Source of the DNA: an uncultured Nitrosomonadales bacterium
Lineage (GTDB): Bacteria > Pseudomonadota > Gammaproteobacteria > Burkholderiales > Gallionellaceae
Length of the DNA: 15,227 nt
Assembly: GCA_903934275.1 (NCBI GenBank)
Contig: CAIZNF010000126.1
Span: forward strand, 1-15,227
Direction of reading: 5' to 3'
Shown: in pieces, positions 1-5,875 of the stretch
How the letters are laid out: each line of letters starts with the position of its first letter
Position numbering within the stretch: the first letter of the stretch is position 1
Notes under the pieces: generated by a model
Database searches by the model: none
Told to the model about the DNA's origin: nothing
The model's input: the letters and a program-made list of their open reading frames with translations, nothing else
Position numbers and translations under genes: made by a program

Positions 1-148
1 AGGGTCTCTTGTCTTGGAAAACCAGAGACTCCCCCAAAGGGTTCGTTTGTTCAAGTTCCTTGAGGGGGATCTTCAACGCCAGATCAAGCTGCTTGACCGC
101 CCACGCTGCAAAGACAATCGTGAACTGAGGCTCTATTCAAGGGACAAC

Positions 149-373
149 ATGAACAATCTCAAGAGTGAAATCAACAAGGCCGCGCATTATCTGGCACAGG
201 TGCAGGCGGTGCGGATTAAGTATGCGCTCGATGCCAAGTGCCGGGCGATGCTGAAAGAGGGTAAGAGCATGGATGATGTGGCGCGGTATCTTGTCCAGAT
301 TGCCACGGACGGCGGTAACGGATTGGATGCGCTGATTGGCACACGCTATCCAGTCCGCACGGGTGCATTATGA
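149..373 (+). CDS. Small hypothetical protein, possibly 5'-truncated by the window edge
   Basis: I do not recognise this protein. From the ATG at 149 it is 74 residues, mostly helical and charged, with no membrane segment or known motif. I chose this start because an AAGGG lies 6 nt upstream. The same frame stays open to the left edge, with a TTG at 14 that lacks a ribosome site, so a longer protein (119 residues or more, cut by the window) is possible. Its stop codon overlaps the ATG of the next gene in an ATGA, so the two are probably translationally coupled and co-transcribed. Together with its neighbour it looks like phage or mobile-element cargo, which is inference from context only. Confidence 0.55.
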   Translation: MNNLKSEINKAAHYLAQVQAVRIKYALDAKCRAMLKEGKSMDDVARYLVQIATDGGNGLDALIGTRYPVRTGAL

Positions 374-681
374 GTGCGAGCTTCCATGACGCTTACCGAT
401 TGGCATACGCCGAAATGAAAGCCGCTGGCGATGCCTTTACCGTGTTCGAGCATGGCGGGCAATGGTATGAGATAGACCGCAACCGCTACCATCCCAAGCG
501 TGTTTGTGGCGCACGGAAAAAGACCGGCGAACGATGCCGGAGTAAATCCCTTCATCGGGGCGGGAAGTGCAAGTTTCATGGCGGGCTGTCCACTGGTGCG
601 CGGACACCAGAAGGAAAGGTCAAGGCGATAGCTGCGATGCAGGCGGGACATGCCAAGTGGTTGTCCGACATGTACGCATAG
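370..681 (+). CDS. HGGxSTG-type small zinc-binding-like protein
   Basis: This 103-residue protein carries the motif HGGLSTGARTPEGK at residues 70-83. The motif is typical of the HGGxSTG family of short proteins, often found in phages and integrated elements and with no established function. Cys46, Cys56, Cys67 and His70 (C-x9-C-x10-C-x2-H) form a likely zinc site just before and inside the motif. The N-terminal 40 residues are a separate, unrecognised segment. The ATG overlaps the stop of the upstream gene (ATGA), indicating an operon. A copy of a repeat core found twice more in the window begins at its stop codon. The family call rests on the motif; the function is unknown. Confidence 0.7.
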   Translation: MSASFHDAYRLAYAEMKAAGDAFTVFEHGGQWYEIDRNRYHPKRVCGARKKTGERCRSKSLHRGGKCKFHGGLSTGARTPEGKVKAIAAMQAGHAKWLSDMYA

Positions 682-703
682 GCGCGTGGGCGCGTATTGA
701 GTA
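680..703. repeat. Short partial copy A of the accessory-region repeat
   Basis: The 16-bp core GGGCGCGTATTGAGTA at 688-703 also occurs at 1047-1062 and 3187-3202. This copy begins at the stop codon of the HGGxSTG gene and lacks the longer arms of the other two. A short stem TACGC/GCGTA (673-677 with 692-696) can form around it. Confidence 0.7.
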
Positions 704-773
704 TGAACCGTACACTACGCGCACACACATTACGACTGCCTGATAACAGACAAAAAACAGAGAGGGGAATGCC

Positions 774-989
774 ATGAAAAACAGCAAGGTTGCAGCAAGG
801 GTTCGGGTTCAACGCTACCGCGCCACCCACAGAAGGATTGATTACGCGCCTTCGCCAACAGTGCTGGCTACGATTGAGCGGCACTTGGCCGCAGGGTTGG
901 ACAACTGCATCGCCGGGGTGATTGACCATTTGATAGAGGCTGGCGATAAGGCCGTTACCGGAAATGGGCGGCCTGTTGAAAGATGTTAA
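774..989 (+). CDS. Small basic hypothetical protein
   Basis: This 71-residue protein has a very basic N-terminus (several Arg and Lys in residues 2-22) followed by a predicted helical part (residues 28-58). That layout resembles small DNA-binding proteins of plasmids and phages, such as ribbon-helix-helix types, but I cannot assign a family. The ATG has a good ribosome site, GAGAGGGG, about 6 nt upstream. A short reading frame of 24 codons (from 702) ends in an ATGA overlap with this ATG. The last five codons and the stop lie inside the left arm of a repeat copied again at 3114, so the gene's 3' end was duplicated or was built from the repeat. Confidence 0.5.
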   Translation: MKNSKVAARVRVQRYRATHRRIDYAPSPTVLATIERHLAAGLDNCIAGVIDHLIEAGDKAVTGNGRPVERC

Positions 990-1075
990 GGTTTGCTAAG
1001 GTTGACGTTGGGCTGCCAGAATTTCTATAGCCCAATGCGCAGGCGCGGGCGCGTATTGAGTACCAGCGATTGCAC
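974..1075. repeat. Repeat copy B, upstream of the Sel1-protease gene
   Basis: This 102-bp segment aligns without gaps to 3114-3215. The left 21 bp (974-994) and right 48 bp (1028-1075) are identical, while the middle 33 bp match at only 19 positions by my hand alignment. The right arm can fold as CAATGCGC (1033-1040) with GCGTATTG (1051-1058), an 8-bp stem including one G-T pair. TAAGGTT occurs at 987 and 997, exactly 10 bp apart. The left arm overlaps the last codons of the preceding gene. Confidence 0.85.
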
Positions 1076-1221
1076 CAGCATGACCTCAAGGTTACCCCAA
1101 GGGTGCGGTAGGCGTGTCGGTGGCAATCCTGAGTGGCAGTCCACTGAATCATGAAGGCCGCTTGCTGCTGTGGAAATGGTGCAATAATCGCGCTACGCTG
1201 ACTTGATAAAGGTGGGTACTC

Positions 1222-2994
1222 ATGAACGCTCTCTCAATTTCTTTGCTTGCTGTGTTGTTACTGCCACTCGCCGGGTGCGGTGAAAAGGTTGCTGGCAGCA
1301 AGACCGAAGCTGCGGCGACTGTGCCAGCCGTAATAGCGAAAGAATTAACCCCGGAAGAAAAGTTTGCCGAGACGAAAAAGAAAGCGGAAGCGGGAGTTGC
1401 CAGTGCGCAATATAACCTCGGCTTGATGTATCGAACAGGTGACGGTGTCCTCAAAGATTTTGAAATATCTGTACAGTGGTTTCAGAAGGCATCTGAGCAA
1501 GGGGTTGTTGATGCCCAAGCCGAGCTTGGCACGATGTATTGCAAAGGTTGGGGTATACCCAAAGATGCGAAAAAATCCATCGAGTTGTTGCAAAAAGCAT
1601 CAGCGCAAGGAGGCGCTCTGGCGCAATTTTATCTTGGCGAAATGTATCGTTTAGATGTTGATGAGTTTTCGAAGAAATTTAGAGCAAATAGAAACTGTGT
1701 CAAACCAGATACTGCCAAATCTGACGAGTGGTTCCACAAGGCTGCCGAAAGTTTTAAGAAGGCAGCCGAGCAAGGTGATACTTTGGCGCAATATTATCTT
1801 GGTAGGATGTACGTGGAGGGGAGTGGTGTTCCTGTGGATGGTGTTAAGGCCGTTGAGTGGTTTAAAAAATCGGCTGAGAAGGGAAATTCTAGAGCACAAA
1901 ACAGCCTCGGCTCGATATATGAAAAGGGCAGCGTTGTTCCAAAAGACAGCCCTAAAGCTATAGAGTGGTATCAGCAAGCTGCTGCACAGGGATATGCTGA
2001 TGCGCAGATGGCGCTTGCTTCGATGTATGAAGAGGGTGATGGAGTACCAAAAGACGAACTGAAAGCGATTGAATGGAATCAGAAGGCCGCGGCACAAGGG
2101 GATTTTAGTGCGCAGATAGCTCTCGGACGTATGTATGAAAGAGGGATAGGCACAAGAGTGGATTTAGTCACTGCTTATGCTTGGCACAATTTGGGGGCAG
2201 CACAAATTAACTATAATGATTTGCGAAGTCGTTTAGAAGCACGACTTACCCCCGCTCAGCGTGCCGAAGGTCAACGCCTCGCTTCCAACTGGAAAAAAGG
2301 TGACATGCTACAAGCGTCCGGTGACGGCACGCCAAGTGCAGCTTCGCCCGATAGCAAGCCGAGCAAACAAGGCTCAGGTACTGCGTTTGCAGTAAGCAAC
2401 GAAGGCCACGCGCTGACCAACCATCACGTTATCAACGGTTGCACCGAAGTGAAAGTTGCCGGACGCGATGGCGTTGCAAAGGTCATCACTTCCGACAGTG
2501 TGAACGACCTCGCGCTGCTGCAACTGCCGGGCAAGACTAAAGACATTGCCAACCTCAATCCAGACCCCGGCAAGCTGCGCCAAGGTGAGGACATTATCGT
2601 GTTTGGCTATCCGCTCGATTCGGTGCTTTCTTCCGGTGGCAATCTCACACCAGGCACCCTCAGTGCGCTCACCGGGCTGGGTAACAACACCAATCAGATT
2701 CAGATTACCGCACCGATTCAACCCGGCTCAAGCGGCAGCCCGGTAATGGACAAGAAGGGCGACGTGGTGGGTGCTGTGTCGATGAAGCTGTCCGACTCGA
2801 AGATGGCGAAGGCGACCGGCTCAATCGGGCAGAACGTCAATTTCGCGGTCAACGGCCAGACCGTCAAAGCCTTCCTCGACGCCAACAAGGTGCCGTACAA
2901 AATCGGCGGCGGATTGTTCTCGCGCGAAAAGAGCAATGCCGACATCGCGGAACAGGCCAGCAAGTGGACGGTGCTGGTGGAGTGCTGGAAGTAG
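1222..2994 (+). CDS. Lipoprotein with Sel1-like repeats fused to a trypsin-like serine protease
   Basis: The 590-residue product begins with a lipoprotein signal; the lipobox LAGC puts the acylated Cys at 19, and Gly at +2 suggests the outer membrane. Residues about 56-330 hold about seven Sel1-like repeats (helix pairs with AQ..LG.MY and WF.KAA..G signatures), the third interrupted by an insert near 145-180. A linker (360-382) leads to a trypsin-fold domain (384-560) with a full catalytic triad: His402 in TNHHVI, Asp429 in NDLALL and Ser504 in GSSGS. Sel1 repeats generally bind partner proteins, so a tethered periplasmic protease with a docking array is a reasonable inference; its substrate is unknown. 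AAAGGTGG supports the start. In sampled lines the repeat region is 43-47% G+C and the protease region 57-58%, suggesting a fusion of parts of different origin. The gene is bracketed by the 102-bp repeat. Confidence 0.85.
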   Translation: MNALSISLLAVLLLPLAGCGEKVAGSKTEAAATVPAVIAKELTPEEKFAETKKKAEAGVASAQYNLGLMYRTGDGVLKDFEISVQWFQKASEQGVVDAQAELGTMYCKGWGIPKDAKKSIELLQKASAQGGALAQFYLGEMYRLDVDEFSKKFRANRNCVKPDTAKSDEWFHKAAESFKKAAEQGDTLAQYYLGRMYVEGSGVPVDGVKAVEWFKKSAEKGNSRAQNSLGSIYEKGSVVPKDSPKAIEWYQQAAAQGYADAQMALASMYEEGDGVPKDELKAIEWNQKAAAQGDFSAQIALGRMYERGIGTRVDLVTAYAWHNLGAAQINYNDLRSRLEARLTPAQRAEGQRLASNWKKGDMLQASGDGTPSAASPDSKPSKQGSGTAFAVSNEGHALTNHHVINGCTEVKVAGRDGVAKVITSDSVNDLALLQLPGKTKDIANLNPDPGKLRQGEDIIVFGYPLDSVLSSGGNLTPGTLSALTGLGNNTNQIQITAPIQPGSSGSPVMDKKGDVVGAVSMKLSDSKMAKATGSIGQNVNFAVNGQTVKAFLDANKVPYKIGGGLFSREKSNADIAEQASKWTVLVECWK

Positions 2995-3113
2995 TAGCGA
3001 CCGCGCCGTCATGCGCCTTGCAGGATAAAGCGCAAGCCGCCCGCCCGCGCTAGTGCAGTGTATCTGACAGAGCGCAGAAGGCAAAAAATCGCCCTCTGCC
3101 GCGGCAGGGTAAT

Positions 3114-3215
3114 TGTTGAAAGATGTTAAGGTTTTGGAAAGGGGATGCTGGCCTGACAGAGTTTTCCTAGCCCAATGCGCAGGCGCGGGCGCGTATTGAG
3201 TACCAGCGATTGCAC
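3114..3215. repeat. Repeat copy C, downstream of the Sel1-protease gene
   Basis: Same orientation as copy B at 974-1075, with identical 21-bp (3114-3134) and 48-bp (3168-3215) arms at the same spacing and a diverged 33-bp middle. The stem-loop is preserved (3173-3180 with 3191-3198). The left arm here lies outside any gene, although in copy B it encodes the end of a small protein. Confidence 0.85.
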
Positions 3216-3230
3216 AGAGAAACACAGGTT

Positions 3231-3250
3231 TAGTAAGGTTTAGTAAGGTT
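3231..3250. repeat. Two tandem copies of TAGTAAGGTT
   Basis: TAGTAAGGTT occurs twice head to tail, just after repeat copy C, which places two TAAGGTT motifs 10 bp apart as in copy B. The 10-bp phasing would suit a protein binding one face of the helix, but no binding protein is identified. Confidence 0.6.
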
Positions 3251-3280
3251 ACAGCAAGGGTAAGGGCAACATGGAAGCCG

Positions 3281-3313
3281 CCGCCGCTAGAGATAGCCCG
3301 GCGGTTTTCTTTT
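3281..3313 (+). terminator. Putative rho-independent terminator closing the accessory block
   Basis: CCGCCGCTA (3281-3289) can pair through a GAGA loop with TAGC and GGCGG (3294-3297, 3300-3304), leaving a 2-nt bulge. It is followed by TTTTCTTTT. It lies about 290 bp after the protease stop, so it would end readthrough from the plus-strand accessory genes before the convergent tRNA gene. Confidence 0.55.
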
Positions 3314-3391
3314 GGTGGTGGCGTGAAGGTGATGCCGGACAGTCCGAAAAATCCTACACTGCGCCTACATGGACACAAAACAGCTTAACGT

Positions 3392-3420
3392 AAAAAAGGC
3401 CTGTATCGCTACAGGCCTTT
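3392..3420 (-). terminator. Rho-independent terminator of tRNA-Thr
   Basis: A perfect 11-bp stem, AAAGGCCTGTA (3395-3405) with TACAGGCCTTT (3410-3420) and a 4-nt loop, is followed on the minus strand by a run of six T. It starts 7 nt after the encoded CCA end of the tRNA, so it is the terminator of that transcript. The A-rich and T-rich ends could make it work in both directions. Confidence 0.85.
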
Positions 3421-3427
3421 ATTTTAC

Positions 3428-3503
3428 TGGTGCCGCTTGTCGGATTCGAACTGACGACCTACCGCTTACAAGGCGGTTGCTCTACCAACTGAGCTAAAGC
3501 GGC
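3428..3503 (-). tRNA. tRNA-Thr (anticodon UGU)
   Basis: On the minus strand the sequence folds into a full cloverleaf: acceptor GCCGCTT with AAGCGGC, D arm GCTC..GAGC, anticodon stem ACCGC/GCGGT with loop CTTGTAA (anticodon TGT, reading ACA threonine codons), and T loop TTCGAAT. Discriminator A and an encoded CCA (3428-3430) complete it. The T stem has an A-C mismatch (GTCAG/CCGAC), which I recall is also present in the E. coli UGU tRNA-Thr, so it is not a defect. The 3' end faces the accessory block, a usual layout for an integration site, but no duplicated tRNA 3' end is visible in the window. Confidence 0.97.
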
Positions 3504-3835
3504 ATTGAAACTAAATGGATATTGCCGAAGGAACGCTTGCAACTGGCAGATCATCCGAATGCAAGCCGGTAATCAGCTGATTATAAAGTCCCCCTGCGAA
3601 GCCGCGCATTGTAGCACCGGGCACGCCAAAACGACAAATTTTCCTTGTTATTTCGATGCAGCAAAACCTTACCATAGATTATGCCGAGCTTGGTATGCCC
3701 GACATCGATAATGATGCCTTGTTTGTTGGGCACGCCACGCTTTGCCCAACGTGCCGCATCCAGAGGTGTTGATTTGCTTCTAAACATTCATGGTTCGATA
3801 CCTGATGTAACGACTAGCTATTCGACCAGGCTATC
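3504..3835. other. Intergenic stretch between tRNA-Thr and argJ, no convincing gene
   Basis: Short frames exist on both strands (for example 3581-3787 minus and 3681-3884 plus) but none has a ribosome site or a recognisable product. A hairpin GTTGGGCA/TGCCCAAC (3725-3732 with 3743-3750) resembles the dispersed GTTGGGCACGC...GCCCAAC palindromes of proteobacterial intergenic DNA and runs through both frames. Apart from the candidate tRNA promoter I see nothing else here. Confidence 0.6.
3580..3585 (-). promoter_or_regulatory. Possible -10 box for the tRNA-Thr gene
   Basis: A perfect TATAAT reads leftward here, about 77 bp upstream of the mature tRNA 5' end, which would give a 5' leader of roughly 70 nt. 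No good -35 sequence lies 16-18 bp upstream, so this is only a candidate. Confidence 0.3.
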
Positions 3836-3860
3836 AAAAAAACGCCAGCCAAGTCGCTGG
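3836..3860 (-). terminator. Rho-independent terminator after argJ
   Basis: On the minus strand CCAGC, a short loop and GCTGG form a stem, then CG and seven T. It begins 30 bp after the argJ stop codon, so it probably ends the argJ transcript. The stem is only 5 bp, but the T tract is strong. Confidence 0.75.
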
Positions 3861-3890
3861 TTACCACCACGAACGGCTGAATGAGGCAAC

Positions 3891-5120
3891 CTAACTCCGA
3901 TAACTCGCGTTGATCTTCACATAATCGTAAGAGAAATCACAAGTCCACAATGTCGCCAAAGCCGCGCCACGATTCAGCACCACGCGAATCGTAATATCGC
4001 TCTGCCCCATCACGCGCTGCCCATCCTCTTCGCGATAGCTTGCGGCGCGCCCACCATCCTCGGAGACCAGCACGTCGTCCAGATATAGTTTGAGCGCGGC
4101 GATATCCAAATCATCGATACCCGCATAACCGATCGCGGCGAGAATACGTCCGAGGTTGGGGTCGGAAGCGAAAAATGCGGTTTTGACCAACGGCGAGCGG
4201 GCAATGGCGTAGCCGATCTGTTTGCATTCGGCTTCGTTCCTGCCGCCGCCGACTTGCACGCTAATGAATTTGGTTGCGCCTTCGCCGTCGCGCACAATGG
4301 CTTGCGCGAGGTAGATAGCGACTTCGGTGACGGCGGCCTGTAATGCGGTGAATGCCGTGCCGTTTGCATCGTTAACCTCCGGCAGTGCGGTCTGGCCGGT
4401 GGCAATCAACATCAAAGCGTCGTTGGTGGAGGTGTCGCCGTCCACGGTGATGCAATTGAATGAACGGTTGGCGGCTGCTCCGACCATCTGTTGCAACAAC
4501 GGTTGCGCGATGGCCGCATCTGTGGCGATGTATCCGAGCATAGTCGCCATGTTCGGGTGGATCATGCCAGAGCCTTTGGCGATGCCGGTGATGGTGATGG
4601 TCACGCCATCTATGATTACCTGTTTGGAAATCGCTTTGGCGACGATGTCGGTGGTCATGATCGCGTGTGCGGCATCAAACCAGTTATCGGCGCGCATGTT
4701 TGCCACGCAACCGGGCAGACCTGCGGCAATCTTGCCCACCGGCAGCGGCTCCATGATCACGCCGGTGGAGAACGGCAATATCTGGCTAGCCTTGCAGCCC
4801 AGCAAACCCGCCAGCGCCGCGCAGGTAGTGCGCGCATCCCGCATACCCTGTTCACCAGTTCCGGCATTGGCATTGCCGGTATTGATCACCAGCGCGCGGA
4901 TGCCATCGGGTTGCGCAAGGTGTTCGCGCGCGACGATCACCGGGGCGGCGCAAAAGCGGTTCTGTGTGAACACACCTGCGACCCGCGATCCCTCGCTTAA
5001 CTGCATCACCAACAAATCCTTGCGTTTTTCGCGCTTGATGTTCGCTTCGGTGATGCCCAGAAAAACGCCCGCAACGGGCAACAGTCGTGCCGCAACGGGC
5101 GATGTCAGATTGACTGGCAT
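3891..5120 (-). CDS. argJ: Bifunctional ornithine acetyltransferase / N-acetylglutamate synthase
   Basis: ArgJ moves the acetyl group from N-acetylornithine to glutamate, recycling it in the cyclic arginine pathway; bifunctional forms also use acetyl-CoA. It acts in the cytoplasm. The 409 residues match the family length. The self-cleavage site is visible in [15 protein letters not shown] (182-196): Thr193 becomes the N-terminal nucleophile of the beta chain. The oxyanion-type segment [10 protein letters not shown] is at 118-127, and the C-terminus [15 protein letters not shown] is standard. The ATG follows AGGA at 7 nt. The gene is transcribed leftward and ends at a terminator. It follows the cNMP-fold gene after a 129-bp gap filled by tandem repeats, so it may have its own promoter. 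Whether this copy has synthase activity in addition to transferase activity cannot be read from sequence. Confidence 0.97.
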   Translation of the reverse strand: MPVNLTSPVAARLLPVAGVFLGITEANIKREKRKDLLVMQLSEGSRVAGVFTQNRFCAAPVIVAREHLAQPDGIRALVINTGNANAGTGEQGMRDARTTCAALAGLLGCKASQILPFSTGVIMEPLPVGKIAAGLPGCVANMRADNWFDAAHAIMTTDIVAKAISKQVIIDGVTITITGIAKGSGMIHPNMATMLGYIATDAAIAQPLLQQMVGAAANRSFNCITVDGDTSTNDALMLIATGQTALPEVNDANGTAFTALQAAVTEVAIYLAQAIVRDGEGATKFISVQVGGGRNEAECKQIGYAIARSPLVKTAFFASDPNLGRILAAIGYAGIDDLDIAALKLYLDDVLVSEDGGRAASYREEDGQRVMGQSDITIRVVLNRGAALATLWTCDFSYDYVKINASYRS

Positions 5121-5153
5121 GAATTAATCCTAATTCTAAGTATTGAGCTTGTG

Positions 5154-5239
5154 GCGAGTAGCCTGTAGCAAAATCGATTTAGCTACAAGCTACAAGCTAC
5201 TAGCTACAAGCTACAAGCTACAAGCTACAGGCTACTCGC
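5154..5239. repeat. 16-bp inverted repeat bracketing a tandem array
   Basis: GCGAGTAGCCTGTAGC (5154-5169) is the exact reverse complement of 5224-5239. The arms enclose the AGCTACA array, so the argJ-cNMP gap could extrude or be transcribed as one large hairpin. Confidence 0.8.
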
Positions 5240-5243
5240 TACT
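5181..5243. repeat. 7-bp tandem repeat, AGCTACA
   Basis: Seven consecutive units occupy 5181-5229, all AGCTACA except the third (AGCTACT). Two degenerate units (GGCTACT, CGCTACT) extend it to 5243, six bases before the cNMP-fold gene stop. Such arrays are prone to slippage and can vary between strains. Confidence 0.92.
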
Positions 5244-5249
5244 CGCAGC

Positions 5250-5735
5250 CTAATAGCGGCCGTGGATGCGATAGATGTAATTGCTCAACTCCGCCGATTG
5301 GGCGTTCATGCGGCGCACGATGCCATGCACATCGCGCACTACGCCACGCATTACCTTGTACATAATCATCGGGTGGGTATTGACTAGTGTCTCAAACTTG
5401 GCTTTCGGCATGCTCAGCACCTTTGTATCGCCGACTGCGGTAAGTGTCGCGCTGATATGCTCGGAGGTGCCGCCCGCAAAGGTAATGATACCGGCCAGGT
5501 CGCCCGGTTTAAGCACATGGATCGCCGCCTCCCCTTCGCTGCTTTGAATTCTCACCTGTATCTCGCCATGCGCAAGGATATACAGATTGTCCGGCTGATC
5601 CAAACCCGGGCGAATAATTGCCTGGCTCGCCTTGAAGTCCTGAATCTCGAACAATCCCGCGATGATGTTAATCTCAGCATCGTTCAATTCTTCGGTAATC
5701 GTTGAAGTGCGTAGCGTATCAATTACTAATGACAT
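5250..5735 (-). CDS. Single-domain cyclic-nucleotide-binding-fold protein
   Basis: The 161 residues cover a Crp/Fnr-type beta-roll, with IIRPGLDQPDNLYILAHGEIQV (residues 40-61) typical of the first strands, followed by a C-terminal helix. There is no helix-turn-helix domain, so it is not a transcription factor by itself. The phosphate-binding cassette of Crp (Gly-Glu plus a Ser/Thr and Arg) is poorly kept: the matching stretch reads GDLAGIITFAGGTSEHISA (78-96), without the expected Glu and Arg, so cAMP binding is doubtful. AAGGAG lies 8 nt before the ATG. It lies between secA and argJ in the same direction and may be co-transcribed with secA across the 138-bp gap. A role as a stand-alone sensor or partner of another protein is inference. 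Confidence 0.85.
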   Translation of the reverse strand: MSLVIDTLRTSTITEELNDAEINIIAGLFEIQDFKASQAIIRPGLDQPDNLYILAHGEIQVRIQSSEGEAAIHVLKPGDLAGIITFAGGTSEHISATLTAVGDTKVLSMPKAKFETLVNTHPMIMYKVMRGVVRDVHGIVRRMNAQSAELSNYIYRIHGRY

Positions 5736-5787
5736 CTCGTTCTCCTTTCGCGTGTGAACGTGAAACTCGCGTAGCTATTCGTTTGCC

Positions 5788-5811
5788 CTTTCTCCCGCTT
5801 GCGGGGGAAAG
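5788..5811. repeat. Dispersed palindrome in the secA-cNMP gap
   Basis: CTTTCTCCCGC (5788-5798) can pair with 5801-5811, apart from one G-T pair. It resembles the common intergenic repeat family with a CTCCCGC-TT-GCGGGAG core. It could slow or stop transcription between secA and the downstream gene, but it has no T tract. Confidence 0.55.
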
Positions 5812-5824
5812 TTGGATAGGGGGA

Positions 5825-5875
5825 AACGGGCATGGCGGGTTTCATTATCAGGGGTGGCAACTTGCCATGCCCGTT
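5825..5875 (-). terminator. Hairpin overlapping the secA stop codon
   Basis: AACGGGCATGGC (5825-5836) is the exact reverse complement of 5864-5875. The right arm overlaps the secA stop codon (5874-5876). The loop is 27 nt and the following minus-strand sequence (TCCCCC) is not T-rich, so it may act as a 3' stability element or weak terminator rather than a classic terminator. Confidence 0.4.

Noticed and set aside
974..3215. Integron attC sites
   Set aside because: The repeats lack paired RYYYAAC/GTTRRRY core sites and no integrase gene is visible, so an integron array is not supported.
2821..3378. A 185-codon minus-strand frame crossing the end of the protease gene and the following repeat
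   Set aside because: It overlaps the catalytic domain, the repeat and the terminator, has no ribosome site and no recognisable sequence.
3431..3503. A degenerate tRNA because of the A-C mismatch in the T stem
   Set aside because: All other stems and the CCA are intact, and as I recall the same mismatch is found in the E. coli UGU tRNA-Thr.
3581..3787. A 68-codon minus-strand frame between tRNA-Thr and argJ
   Set aside because: No ribosome site or known family, and a dispersed-type hairpin (3725-3750) runs through it.
4327..5127. A 266-codon open frame on the plus strand opposite argJ
   Set aside because: It is a shadow of argJ, whose protein is unmistakable; the plus-strand translation is Ala/Met/Ser-rich with no motif.
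5181..5243. A CRISPR-like array
   Set aside because: Units are 7 bp and contiguous with no spacers; no cas genes are nearby.
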